A stretch of 64,000 bases of DNA, from assembly GCA_038246545.1 (NCBI GenBank), contig JBBRVW010000004.1, positions 74,123 to 138,122 of the forward strand. The letters are read 5' to 3'. The position numbers were made by a program, and so were the translations under genes. The DNA comes from JBBRVW01 sp038246545. GTDB lineage: Bacteria > Actinomycetota > Actinomycetes > JACCUZ01. The notes beneath the pieces were generated by a model. That model was not told where the DNA came from and ran no database searches. It worked only from the letters and a program-made list of their open reading frames with translations. This document shows, piece by piece, positions 48,164-56,401 of the stretch (position 1 is its first letter; each line of letters begins with the position of its first letter).

Positions 48164-48403
48164 GTGCTCGAGGAAGCCCTCGAGCACCTGGTCCGCGGCA
48201 TCGTCGACAACCCCGACGACGTCTCCGTCCGCGACCGCACCAACCGCCGTGGTCGCACCCTCGAGGTGCGCGTGCATCCCGAGGACCTCGGCAAGGTGAT
48301 CGGCCGGGGTGGCCGCACCGCCAAGGCCCTGCGCACCGTGATCGGCGCGCTCGGCAACGGCACGAGCGTCCGCGTCGACTTCCTCGACGTCGACGAGCGC
48401 TAG
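48164..48403 (+). CDS. khpA: KH-domain RNA-binding protein
   Basis: A 79-residue single KH domain. The GXXG loop is 'VIGRGGRTAKALRT' near residue 45. KhpA forms homodimers or pairs with KhpB and binds many RNAs; it influences cell division and elongation in Firmicutes. It starts 3 bases after rpsP. rpsP-khpA-rimM-trmD is a conserved order. Confidence 0.93.
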   Translation: MLEEALEHLVRGIVDNPDDVSVRDRTNRRGRTLEVRVHPEDLGKVIGRGGRTAKALRTVIGALGNGTSVRVDFLDVDER

Positions 48404-48416
48404 CAGCGGATCTCCC

Positions 48417-48986
48417 GTGGTGGAGGTTGTCGTCGCGCGGATCGGCCGTCCGCACGGCCTCCACGGCGAGGTGTCGGTAGAGGTGCGTACCGACGACCCG
48501 GAGGGCAGGTTCGCCCCCGGGACGACGGTGCGCACCGACCCCGCCTCGGCCGGCCCGCTGACCATCACCGACGGCCGGGTGCACTCCGGCCGGCTGCTGC
48601 TCACCTTCGACGGGTACGCCGACCGCGGCGCTGCCGAGGGGCTGCGCAACGTATTGCTGGTGGCCGACGTCGACCCGTCCCAGCGGCTCGACGACCCGGA
48701 CGAGTACCTCGACTCCCAGCTGCTCGGCCTCGCCGTGCGCACCGTCGGCGGCGCCGACGTCGGCGAGCTCGTCGAGGTCCTGCACCTGCCCGGCCAGGAC
48801 GTCCTCGCCGTACGGCGTCCCGACGGCACCGAGGTGCTGGTGCCCTTCGTCGCGGCGATGGTCCCGACCGTCGACCTGGACGCCGGGGTGGTCGTCGTCG
48901 ACCCGCCGCCCGGGCTGCTCGCCGAGGTCCCCGACGAGGTCGCCGACGAGGCCGGGCCGTCGGACCGGCCCGACGACCCGTCATGA
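48417..48986 (+). CDS. rimM: Ribosome maturation factor RimM
   Basis: A 189-residue protein with the RimM N-terminal domain ('VARIGRPHGLHGEVSVEVRTDDP' across residues 6-28) and the PRC barrel ('YLDSQLLGLAVRT', 'VLVPFVAAMVPTVDLDAGVVVVDPPPGLL'). It binds S19 and assists 30S head assembly. The acidic C-terminal tail extends past the barrel. The stop overlaps trmD (ATGA). Confidence 0.95.
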   Translation: MVEVVVARIGRPHGLHGEVSVEVRTDDPEGRFAPGTTVRTDPASAGPLTITDGRVHSGRLLLTFDGYADRGAAEGLRNVLLVADVDPSQRLDDPDEYLDSQLLGLAVRTVGGADVGELVEVLHLPGQDVLAVRRPDGTEVLVPFVAAMVPTVDLDAGVVVVDPPPGLLAEVPDEVADEAGPSDRPDDPS

Positions 48987-49777
48987 GGATCGACGTCCTC
49001 ACGATCTTTCCCGACTACCTGGCGCCGCTGCGGCTCTCGTTGATCGGCCGGGCCGTCGAGGACGGCCTGATCGACCTGCGGGTGCACGACCTGCGCGGCT
49101 GGACCGCCGACCGGCATCGCACCGTCGACGACTCGCCGTACGGCGGCGGGCCGGGGATGCTCATGCGGCCGGAGCCGTGGGGCGACGCGCTGGACGAGGT
49201 CCTCGGGGACGAGCGGGACGTCCGGGTCCTGGTGCCGACGCCCGGCGGGGTGCCGTTCTCCCAGGCGCTGGCGCACGAGGTGGCGGGGGAGCCGCGGCTG
49301 GTATTCGCCTGCGGTCGTTACGAAGGCGTCGACCAGCGGGTGCTCGACGAGGTCGCGACACGGGCCCGGGTGACCGAGGTCAGCCTCGGTGACTACGTCC
49401 TCAACGGCGGGGAGGTCGCGGTGCTCGCGATCGTCGAGGCCGTCGCCCGGCTGCTGCCCGGCGTGATCGGCAACGCTGCGTCGCTCGAGGACGAGTCGCA
49501 CGCCGGCGGTCTGCTCGAGGCACCGGGCTACACCAAGCCGGCCGCGTGGCGCGGTCGGGAGGTCCCGGCGGTGCTGCTCTCCGGCGACCACGCCCGGATC
49601 GCCCGCTGGCGCCGGGACGAGTCGCTGCGCCGGACCGCCGACCGCCGTCCCGACCTCGTGGAGGCCCTCGACCCGGCCGGTCTGGACCGCCACGACCTCG
49701 CGGTGCTCGCCGACCTGGGCTGGTCGCCGGGCGCCGCCGGTCGATTGGCCCGCTCCAGCGACCCTGTGGCAGACTGA
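48983..49777 (+). CDS. trmD: tRNA (guanine37-N1)-methyltransferase
   Basis: A 264-residue SPOUT-class enzyme that methylates G37 beside the anticodon and prevents +1 frameshifting. It shows 'DVLTIFPDYLAPL' at the start, 'DDSPYGGGPGMLMRPEP' near residue 49, 'CGRYEGVDQRVLDE' near 109 and the trefoil knot 'VSLGDYVLNGGEVAVLAIVEAVARLLPGV' split across 132-160. The ATG is fixed by the overlap with rimM. Confidence 0.97.
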   Translation: MRIDVLTIFPDYLAPLRLSLIGRAVEDGLIDLRVHDLRGWTADRHRTVDDSPYGGGPGMLMRPEPWGDALDEVLGDERDVRVLVPTPGGVPFSQALAHEVAGEPRLVFACGRYEGVDQRVLDEVATRARVTEVSLGDYVLNGGEVAVLAIVEAVARLLPGVIGNAASLEDESHAGGLLEAPGYTKPAAWRGREVPAVLLSGDHARIARWRRDESLRRTADRRPDLVEALDPAGLDRHDLAVLADLGWSPGAAGRLARSSDPVAD

Positions 49778-49900
49778 CTCGCTGAGGTCAGCCGCGAGCG
49801 CCCCCGCCACAGGGAGGGCACTGCTCCACGACACGACCGCCACACAACTGCACCCCACCCACCGTGGGTGACCTGTGGCACCGCGAGAGAAGAGAACCCG

Positions 49901-50260
49901 ATGCAGACGCTGGACGCCCTCGACGACGCCTCGAAGCGCTCGGACATCCCCGAGTTCCGACCCGGCGACACCCTCAAGGTCCACGTCAAGGTCATCGAGG
50001 GCACCCGCTCTCGCATCCAGGTCTTCCAGGGCGTGGTCATCCGCCGGCAGGGCTCGGGCGTGCGCGAGACCTTCACGGTCCGCAAGGTCAGCTTCGGCGT
50101 CGGCGTGGAGCGCACCTTCCCGGTGCACACCCCGGTGATCGACAAGATCGAGGTCGTCACCCGCGGTGACGTCCGCCGCGCGAAGCTCTACTACCTGCGC
50201 GAGCTGCGCGGCAAGGCAGCCAAGATCAAGGAGCGCCGCGACACCCCCGTCGCCCGCTGA
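49901..50260 (+). CDS. rplS: 50S ribosomal protein L19
   Basis: A 119-residue L19 located at the subunit interface. It shows 'FRPGDTLKVHVKVIEGTRSRIQVFQGVVIRRQG' over residues 19-51 and 'KLYYLRELRGKAAKI' near 99. The ATG at 49901 has AGAGAAGAGAA upstream; an in-frame GTG at 49868 lacks one. It is separated from trmD by 123 bases, where CAGACT near 49770 may be a -10. Confidence 0.97.
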   Translation: MQTLDALDDASKRSDIPEFRPGDTLKVHVKVIEGTRSRIQVFQGVVIRRQGSGVRETFTVRKVSFGVGVERTFPVHTPVIDKIEVVTRGDVRRAKLYYLRELRGKAAKIKERRDTPVAR

Positions 50261-50301
50261 CCGTTCCCCTCGACGAGCGACTCCCACCTCCGCCGACGCG
50301 C

Positions 50302-50982
50302 GTGGAGGGCGAGGCGCCGTCGCGCACCCGGGCCGGCCGGCGCGCCCGGTCGCTCGTCGAGCTCGCCGTGCTGGTGGTGCTGGCGGTGCTGGCCACCTGG
50401 TTGGTGCGCACCTACCTGGTCGCGCCGTTCTCCATCCCCTCGGGGTCGATGGAGAACGCCCTGCGGCCCGGGGACCGCATCCTCGTCGACCGGCTGTCCT
50501 ACCGGCTGCACGACGTGCGGCGCGGCGACGCCGTCGTGTTCGACGGCACCGAGGCCTTCGGCTCGCTGAACGGCGGCGGCACCACCGACTACGTCAAGCG
50601 CGTCGTCGGCCTGCCCGGCGACCACGTCGTGTGCTGTGACGACCGGGGCCGGATCACCGTCGACGGGAAGGCGCTGGACGAGACCCGCTACCTGCACCCC
50701 GGCGACGAGCCGTCCCAGATGCGTTTCGACGTCACCGTGCCGGCGGGCAAGCTGTGGCTGATGGGTGACCACCGGTCCGACTCGCTGGACTCGCGCGCCC
50801 ACCTCGGCGATCCGGGCGGCGGGTTCGTGCCGGTCGACAGGGTGATCGGCCGGGTGCTCGTGGTCGTGTGGCCGCTGGACCGGCTCGGGTCCCGCTCCGG
50901 TGCCGACGTAGGCTTCGCGACGGCGCACCCGGCACACCGGGGCGCCGCGGGGACAGCGGGGACGGAAGGACGGACGCGATGA
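50302..50982 (+). CDS. lepB: Type I signal peptidase (first copy)
   Basis: A 226-residue leader peptidase. It has a single N-terminal membrane anchor (residues 18-36), the nucleophile Ser49 in 'IPSGSMENAL', the general-base Lys99 in 'DYVKRVVGLPGDHV', and box E 'MGDHRSDSLDSR' near 154. It cleaves signal peptides of exported proteins on the outer membrane face. The C-terminal 25 residues after 'VVWPLDRLG' are Gly/Ala-rich. The stop overlaps the second lepB (ATGA). Confidence 0.92.
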   Translation: MEGEAPSRTRAGRRARSLVELAVLVVLAVLATWLVRTYLVAPFSIPSGSMENALRPGDRILVDRLSYRLHDVRRGDAVVFDGTEAFGSLNGGGTTDYVKRVVGLPGDHVVCCDDRGRITVDGKALDETRYLHPGDEPSQMRFDVTVPAGKLWLMGDHRSDSLDSRAHLGDPGGGFVPVDRVIGRVLVVVWPLDRLGSRSGADVGFATAHPAHRGAAGTAGTEGRTR

Positions 50983-51761
50983 CGACCGAGGACGGTCAGC
51001 GCGCTGCCGACCCCGCAACGCCGCCCCCGACCGGTGTGGCTGCCGAACCCGATCGACCCCCTGTGCGCACCCGCCGGGCCCAGCCGCAGCGGAAGTCGTT
51101 CCTGCGCGAGCTGCCCGGCATCGTCATCACCGCGCTGGTCATCTCGGTGCTCATCAAGACCTTCCTCGTGCAGGCGTTCTACATCCCCTCCGGGTCGATG
51201 GAGAACACCCTGCTGGTCAACGACCGGGTGCTGGTCAACAAGCTCGCCGACAAGCCCGACGAGATCCACCGCGGCGACGTGGTCGTCTTCCAGGACCCGG
51301 GCGGCTGGCTCGGCGGGAGCGGTACGTCGTCCCGCGGCAGCCTGGTCACGGGTGTCCGCAACGTGCTCGTCTTCGTCGGTCTGGCACCGGCCGCGGGCGA
51401 GGAGGACCTCATCAAGCGCGTCATCGGCGTCGGTGGCGACAAGGTCGTCTGCTGCGACGACGGTGGCCACCTCACGGTCAACGGCAAGCCGCTGGACGAG
51501 ACCTACCTCTACCCGGGCGACGACCCGTCCGGCGAGCAGTTCTCCATCACGGTGCCTCAGGGCAAGCTCTGGGTCATGGGTGACCACCGGTCGGTCTCCG
51601 AGGACAGCCGCGCGCACCAGCAGCAGCCCGGCAAGGGCTTCGTCCCGGTCGACGACGTGATCGGCCGGGCCTTCACCATCGTGTGGCCGCTGGACCGCGC
51701 CCGGCTGCTGCACCGGCCCCCGACGTTCGACCAGCCCGGACTCGCCGCGGCCGCCCACTGA
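50979..51761 (+). CDS. lepB: Type I signal peptidase (second copy)
   Basis: A 260-residue leader peptidase with a longer Pro-rich cytoplasmic N-terminus, a membrane segment at 46-64, catalytic Ser73 in 'IPSGSMENTL' and Lys146 in 'DLIKRVIGVGGD', and 'MGDHRSVSEDSRAH'. A Gly/Ser insertion ('GWLGGSGTSSRGSL') sits in the substrate-binding region compared with the first copy. Both copies are complete, so they are likely to share or divide substrates. The tandem genes are translationally coupled. Confidence 0.93.
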   Translation: MTTEDGQRAADPATPPPTGVAAEPDRPPVRTRRAQPQRKSFLRELPGIVITALVISVLIKTFLVQAFYIPSGSMENTLLVNDRVLVNKLADKPDEIHRGDVVVFQDPGGWLGGSGTSSRGSLVTGVRNVLVFVGLAPAAGEEDLIKRVIGVGGDKVVCCDDGGHLTVNGKPLDETYLYPGDDPSGEQFSITVPQGKLWVMGDHRSVSEDSRAHQQQPGKGFVPVDDVIGRAFTIVWPLDRARLLHRPPTFDQPGLAAAAH

Positions 51762-51785
51762 GCCGGTTCGGTCCCGGCTGCGTCG

Positions 51786-51798
51786 TAGGCTCCTCGCG
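51786..51798 (+). promoter_or_regulatory. Leaderless -10 element of rnhB
   Basis: TAGGCT at 51786-51791, 7 bases before the rnhB ATG. Only CCTCGCG lies between, so there is no Shine-Dalgarno. Confidence 0.55.
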
Positions 51799-52569
51799 AT
51801 GGGGATGGTGCGGAAGTTCGTCGTACGGCGAGAGGCTGGCCTCTACGCCTACGAGAAAGCGCTCGAGCGGGCGGGGCTGACCCCGGTCGCCGGTACCGAC
51901 GAGGCCGGCCGCGGCGCGTGCGCCGGGCCGCTCGTCGTGGCCGCCGTGGTGCTGCCGACCGGCCGCCGCGGCCAGGTCCCGGGGCTGGCCGACTCCAAGC
52001 TGCTCACCCCCGCCGCGCGCGACCGCGTGTTCGACGAGGTCGTCCGGCGGGCCGCCGCGTGGTCGGTCGTGGTGGTGCCGGCACAGGAGGTCGACCGGAT
52101 CGGCCTGCACGTCTGCAACGTCGAGGGGATGCGGCGCGCACTGGCCCAGCTGTCGGTCGCGCCGGCGTACGTCCTCACCGACGGGTTCCCGGTGCGGGGG
52201 CTGCCCGCGCCCGGCCTCGCGGTGTGGAAGGGCGACCGGGTGAGCGCGTCGATCGCCGCCGCGTCGGTGCTCGCGAAGGTCACCCGGGACCGGATCATGG
52301 CGGGCCTGCACGAGCAGTTCCCCCGGTACGACTTCCTCGGTCACAAGGGATACGTCACCCCGGTGCACGACGCCGCACTGGACGAGCACGGCCCGTGCCC
52401 GGAGCACCGGTTCTCCTACGTCAACGTGGCCCGCCGGGTGCCGGGCGACGAGCGGGTGCCGGCCCGCACCGTGGCCCGGCTCGAGGAGGGTCCGGTGCCC
52501 GACGAGGTCGTCGAGGCTGTCGAGGTCGTGGACGTGTCGGCCGAGGTCGAGGAGGCGTACGCCGGGTGA
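51799..52569 (+). CDS. rnhB: Ribonuclease HII
   Basis: A 256-residue RNase H type 2 that removes ribonucleotides from DNA. It shows 'GTDEAGRGACAGPLVVAAVVL' near residues 33-53 with the DEAGRG catalytic motif, 'LADSKLLTPAARD' near 62, 'SIAAASVLAKVTRDRIM' near 154 and 'YDFLGHKGYVTPVH' near 176. The C-terminal 30 residues are acidic and low complexity. Translation may begin at the mRNA 5' end. The stop overlaps the next gene (GTGA). Confidence 0.95.
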   Translation: MGMVRKFVVRREAGLYAYEKALERAGLTPVAGTDEAGRGACAGPLVVAAVVLPTGRRGQVPGLADSKLLTPAARDRVFDEVVRRAAAWSVVVVPAQEVDRIGLHVCNVEGMRRALAQLSVAPAYVLTDGFPVRGLPAPGLAVWKGDRVSASIAAASVLAKVTRDRIMAGLHEQFPRYDFLGHKGYVTPVHDAALDEHGPCPEHRFSYVNVARRVPGDERVPARTVARLEEGPVPDEVVEAVEVVDVSAEVEEAYAG

Positions 52570-52883
52570 GCGCAGAGGACCTGGAGAAGTACGAGACCGA
52601 GATGGAGCTGCAGCTCTACCGCGAGTACCGCGACGTGGTCGGGCTGTTCGGCTACGTCGTCGAGACCGAGCGCCGCTTCTACCTCACCAACGTCGTCGAG
52701 GTGACCCCGCGCAGCACCGACGGCGGCGAGGTGTACTTCGAGGTGACGATGTCCGACGCCTGGGTGTGGGACATGTACCGGCCCGCGCGGTTCGTGAAGA
52801 ACGTCCGGGTGCTGACCTTCAAGGACGTCAACGTCGAGGAGCTGGCCCGCCAGGAGCTGTCGGTGGAGCTCCCACCCGAGTAG
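52566..52883 (+). CDS. DUF2469 family protein
   Basis: A 105-residue protein that matches actinobacterial DUF2469 ('SAEDLEKYETEMELQLYREYRDVVGLFGYVVETERRFYL' over residues 2-40, then 'VYFEVTMSDAWVWDMYRPARFVKNV'). It is found directly after rnhB in most actinobacteria and has no known function. The GTG start overlaps the rnhB stop. The constant neighbourhood suggests nucleic-acid metabolism, but this is inference. Confidence 0.93.
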   Translation: MSAEDLEKYETEMELQLYREYRDVVGLFGYVVETERRFYLTNVVEVTPRSTDGGEVYFEVTMSDAWVWDMYRPARFVKNVRVLTFKDVNVEELARQELSVELPPE

Positions 52884-53003
52884 GCACCGTCCCCGACGCG
52901 CGGCCCCGCGGCTGGCAACACCGGACAACGACTGACCGAACAGGGCCGCGTCGTCGCTGGAAGTCGGTCGACAACGGCGACCCGCGCCGGTGGGATCAGG
53001 GCC

Positions 53004-53933
53004 GTGGCAATGCCCCTGCACGACGACGAGCTCACGATCGAGCCGGCTACCGTGCGTGCCCTCGTCGACCGGACGCTGCCGGACGCCGGCGCGCTTCCGC
53101 TGCGCCGGCTGGCCGCGTCGGGGTCGAGCAACGCGCTCTTCCGCCTGGGGGACGAGCTGCTGGTGCGGCTGCCCCGGCAGCCCGGTGGTTCGGCCACCAT
53201 CACGAAGGAGGCGCGCTGGCTGCCGCTGGTCGGCCCGCGCGTCCCCGTCGCGGTGCCCGAGGTGGTTGTCGTCGGCGAACCCGGGTTCGGGTACCCCGAG
53301 CAGTGGTCGGTCGTGCGGTGGCTCGAGGGGGCGACGCCCACGGCTGCGGCGAGCGGCGTCGCGGGCGCCGCGTTGGCCGCCGACCTCGTGGCGGTGCTGA
53401 CGCGGCTCCAGTCGATCGAGGTCCCGCCGGAGGCCCTGGTCGACCCCGAGCTGCGCTGGTACCGGGGTACCCCGCTGACCAGCCAGGACGAGGACACCCG
53501 TCTCTCGCTCGATGCGTGCCGGGGCATCGCCGGTCTCGACCTTGACCTGGCGGCCGCCGAAGCGGTGTGGGACGAGGCGATGTCCCTGCCGGGCGTCGCC
53601 GAACCCGTGCCGCCACGGTGGCACCACGCCGACCTGGTGGCCGAGAACCTGCTCGTGCGTGCCGACCGGCTGGTCGCGGTCCTGGACTTCGGGGGACTCT
53701 CGATCGGTGACCCGACCGTCGATCTCACGGTCGCCTGGGAGCTGCTGGCCGCCGAGGCACGCGACGGCTTCCGCCGGGCTGTCGGAGCGGACGACGCGAC
53801 CTGGCTGCGCGGGAGGGCGTGGGCGCTGTCGCTCGCGCTGCGGACCTTCCCGTACTACTGGGCCACGATGCCCGACCGCTGTGCCCGTCGCGTCGCCGTC
53901 GTGCGGGCCGTTCTCGCGGACGCAGCGGCCTGA
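53004..53933 (+). CDS. Aminoglycoside phosphotransferase (APH)-family kinase-like protein
   Basis: A 309-residue protein kinase-like fold. A nucleotide-binding region 'SGSSNALFRLGDELLVRLP' lies near residue 34, the catalytic Brenner motif 'WHHADLVAENLLV' near 209, and the metal-binding 'LDFGGLSIGDP' near 230. Residues look intact. The family covers antibiotic kinases and many small-molecule kinases; substrate unknown, and resistance cannot be inferred. The GTG start at 53004 is uncertain (ATG two codons later). Its 3' end overlaps the antisense FUSC remnant by 79 bases. Confidence 0.82.
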   Translation: MAMPLHDDELTIEPATVRALVDRTLPDAGALPLRRLAASGSSNALFRLGDELLVRLPRQPGGSATITKEARWLPLVGPRVPVAVPEVVVVGEPGFGYPEQWSVVRWLEGATPTAAASGVAGAALAADLVAVLTRLQSIEVPPEALVDPELRWYRGTPLTSQDEDTRLSLDACRGIAGLDLDLAAAEAVWDEAMSLPGVAEPVPPRWHHADLVAENLLVRADRLVAVLDFGGLSIGDPTVDLTVAWELLAAEARDGFRRAVGADDATWLRGRAWALSLALRTFPYYWATMPDRCARRVAVVRAVLADAAA

Positions 53934-54340
53934 CGACGACCGAGGGTCCCGAGCGGGCCGGTCGCTGGGGCCGGACGCGGCATCCTGGCCAGGGCCTGGT
54001 CCTCGTCCAGCCCGGTGAGCTCGAGCAGGTCGACGACCATCGACCGCACCCGGGCGGGCACCACGACCGCGGACCTGACCGCGGAGTGCCGCGCGGTCGA
54101 CGACGCGCGGGCCACGGCCTCGAGCGCGGGCCGCACCTCCGACGTCTCGATGCGTGCGGTGAGCGCGTCGGCCACCTCGGCGGCCCCTTCGGCGAGGTCG
54201 TCGACCAGGTCCAGGTACGCAGCTGGCACGGTCTCCCCGTACCGGACGGCCGCGAGTACCCGGCGTACCAGCACGCGGGGGTTGCGCACCACCCGTCGCG
54301 GTCCGTCCACAAGGATGCTGCACTGCCCGACGCTGTCCAC
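53855..54340 (-). pseudogene. C-terminal remnant of a FUSC/aromatic-acid-exporter-like gene
   Basis: A 161-codon open frame. It matches the soluble C-terminal part of actinobacterial FUSC-family exporters: 'RRVLAAVRYGETVPAAYLDLVDDLAE' near residues 25-50 and 'VRSMVVDLLELTGLDEDQALARMP' near 98-121. The six N-terminal membrane helices expected in this family are absent, and upstream lies yraN on the other strand. Probably a 5'-truncated remnant. The final 35 codons, low complexity, overlap the kinase-like gene. A small free-standing protein cannot be excluded. Confidence 0.45.
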
Positions 54341-54379
54341 AGACCGCGCCCGGGGCCGTGCCGGCCCCCGCCGCCGCGG

Positions 54380-54392
54380 CAGGCTCGAGCAC
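54380..54392 (+). promoter_or_regulatory. Leaderless -10-like element of yraN
   Basis: CAGGCT at 54380-54385, 7 bases before the GTG of yraN. It differs from TAGGCT only in the first base. Confidence 0.35.
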
Positions 54393-54767
54393 GTGACGGA
54401 CGGACCGGCGGTACGCGAGAAGGACGCCCTGGGCGCCTATGGCGAGCGGGTGGCCGCGGGGCTCCTGCGGGCCGCGGGCATGACGGTGCTCGACACCAAC
54501 TGGCGCTGCCCGCTGGGCGAGCTCGACATCGTGGCGCGCGACGGCGACGTGCTGGTCGTGTGCGAGGTGAAGACCCGGTCCTCCACCGGCCGCGGGCACC
54601 CCCTCGAGGCGGTGACACCCGCCAAGGCGGCGCGCCTGCGGCTGCTGGCGGCGGCCTGGATCGAGGAACGTCAGGTGCACCCGGCCGACGTGCGGGTCGA
54701 CCTGGTCGGAGTGATCCGGCCGCGCCGCGGGCGGGCCACGGTCGAGCACGTCCGGGGGGTGGCTTAG
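54393..54767 (+). CDS. yraN: YraN (UPF0102) endonuclease-like protein
   Basis: A 124-residue protein with the restriction-endonuclease-like fold. It shows 'GAYGERVAAGLLRAAGM' near residue 13, 'NWRCPLGELDIVARDGD' near 35 and 'VVCEVKTRSS' near 53 (the E-x-K of PD-(D/E)XK nucleases). The family travels with comM and dprA in many genomes and is thought to act in DNA processing. The GTG at 54393 gives the usual length. The gap to comM is 68 bases with GTGGGGGG near the start. Confidence 0.9.
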   Translation: MTDGPAVREKDALGAYGERVAAGLLRAAGMTVLDTNWRCPLGELDIVARDGDVLVVCEVKTRSSTGRGHPLEAVTPAKAARLRLLAAAWIEERQVHPADVRVDLVGVIRPRRGRATVEHVRGVA

Positions 54768-54835
54768 GCCGTGTCTGCTCACCCCGTCCCGGCTCGCCGC
54801 TCGCTCGTCGAGAGCGAGTGGGGGGACACGCACTG

Positions 54836-56401
54836 ATGGGCCTGGCGCGCACCCGCGGGGTCGCACTCGTCGGTGTCGAGGGCCACCTCGTCGACGTCGA
54901 GGCCGATCTCGGCGTCGGCGTGCCGTCGTACACCCTCGTCGGCCTGCCCGACGCCTCGCTGGCCGAGTCGCGCGACCGGGTGCGGGCCGCCATGGTCAAC
55001 AGTGGGCACGACTGGCCGGCGACCAAGCGGGTCACGGTCAACCTGTCGCCCGCGTCGCTGCCCAAGCGGGGGTCGTCCTTCGACCTGCCCATCGCGGTCG
55101 CGATCCTCGCCGCGCAGGGGGTGGTGCCGGCCGGCGCGTTCGAGGGTGCGGTCCTGCTCGGCGAGCTCGGGCTGGACGGCCGGCTCCGGCCTGTGCGCGG
55201 TGTGCTGCCCTCGGTCGCGGCCGCCGCCCGGGTGGGTGCGACGGCGGCGGTCGTGCCGATCGGCAACGCCGAGGAGGCTGCGCTGGTCCCCGGGGTGCAG
55301 GTCACCGGGCACCGGACCCTGGCCGGGCTGGTGGCGCGGGCCCGCGGCGAGGAGCCGCCCGCGGTCGAGCTGGTGGCCGAGCCGGTGCTGTCACCGCCGC
55401 CGGACGACGCTGTGCCGGCCCACGTGCCCGACCTCTCCGAGGTGCTCGGGCAAGCCACGGCGCGCTACCTGGTCGAGGTGGCCGCCGCCGGCGGTCACCA
55501 CCTGCTCATGCTCGGACCGCCGGGGGCGGGGAAGACGCTGCTGGCCGAGCGGCTGCCGGGGCTGCTGCCTGCGCTGGACCGCGCCTCGGCGCTCGAGGTG
55601 ACGGCCGTCCACTCGGTGGCCGGCGTCCTCGGCGACGGCGCCGGTCCGCTGGTCGGCCGAGCGCCGTTCCAGGCGCCGCACCACACCGCGTCCGTGGCCG
55701 CGGTCGTGGGCGGCGGCTCGACCCAGGTCCGGCCCGGCGCGGCGTCGCTGGCGCACCGCGGCGTGCTGTTCATGGACGAGGCACCGGAGTTCGCGCCCGC
55801 GGTGCTCGACGCGTTGCGGGAACCGCTGGAGTCGGGCGAGATCACCGTCGCCCGGCTGGCGGCCCGGGTCCGGTTCCCGGCGCGCTTCCAACTCGTGCTG
55901 GCGGCCAACCCCTGCCCGTGCGGGCTGGCGATCACGGCCCCGGGTGCCGTGTCGAGGTGCCGCTGCACGCCGATGGCCCGGATCCGTTACCTGGGCCGGC
56001 TCTCCGGCCCGCTGCTCGACCGGGTCGACCTCCAGATCGAGATGCTGCCGGCGTCGCGGGCCGACCTGCGGGCCGCGCCGGGCGCGGCGGAGAGCACGGC
56101 CGTCGTCGCCGAGCGGGTCGCGGTCGCTCGCGACCGGATGGCGGCCCGGCTCGCGGGCACGCCGTGGCGGGCCAACGGCGAGGTGCCCGGGCACGTGCTG
56201 CGCCGACGCTGGCGCCTGCCCTGGGAGGTCGTGGGCGAGGCGGAGCGGTTGCTCGACCGCGGAGCACTGACGGCGCGCGGGGTCGACCGGGTCGTGCGGG
56301 TGGCCTGGACCGTGGCCGATCTGGCCGGACGTGACGCACCCGATGCCGGTGACATCCGGGTGGCCCTGGACTGCCGGGGCGTCTCGCGGTGGGCCGCATG
56401 A
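54836..56401 (+). CDS. comM: YifB/ComM Mg-chelatase-like AAA+ ATPase
   Basis: A 521-residue protein. The N-terminal Lon-protease-like (ChlI) domain is 'LVGLPDASLAESRDRVRAA' near residue 38 and 'VNLSPASLPKRGSSFDLPIA' near 68. The AAA+ module follows with Walker A 'GPPGAGKTLLAERLPGLLP' near 223 and Walker B 'GVLFMDEAPEF' near 307. The zinc-like cluster 'NPCPCGL...CRCTP' is near 360. ComM is a branch-migration helicase in natural transformation. The frame stays open upstream to about 53819, which is a base-composition artefact; the family N-terminus starts at 54836. Confidence 0.94.
   Translation: MGLARTRGVALVGVEGHLVDVEADLGVGVPSYTLVGLPDASLAESRDRVRAAMVNSGHDWPATKRVTVNLSPASLPKRGSSFDLPIAVAILAAQGVVPAGAFEGAVLLGELGLDGRLRPVRGVLPSVAAAARVGATAAVVPIGNAEEAALVPGVQVTGHRTLAGLVARARGEEPPAVELVAEPVLSPPPDDAVPAHVPDLSEVLGQATARYLVEVAAAGGHHLLMLGPPGAGKTLLAERLPGLLPALDRASALEVTAVHSVAGVLGDGAGPLVGRAPFQAPHHTASVAAVVGGGSTQVRPGAASLAHRGVLFMDEAPEFAPAVLDALREPLESGEITVARLAARVRFPARFQLVLAANPCPCGLAITAPGAVSRCRCTPMARIRYLGRLSGPLLDRVDLQIEMLPASRADLRAAPGAAESTAVVAERVAVARDRMAARLAGTPWRANGEVPGHVLRRRWRLPWEVVGEAERLLDRGALTARGVDRVVRVAWTVADLAGRDAPDAGDIRVALDCRGVSRWAA

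Noticed and set aside
53004..53933. Antibiotic resistance gene
   Set aside because: The APH fold covers many metabolic kinases, and neither context nor sequence identifies an aminoglycoside substrate.
53819..54835. In-frame extension upstream of comM
   Set aside because: Runs through yraN and the FUSC remnant in another frame; the family N-terminus starts exactly at 54836.
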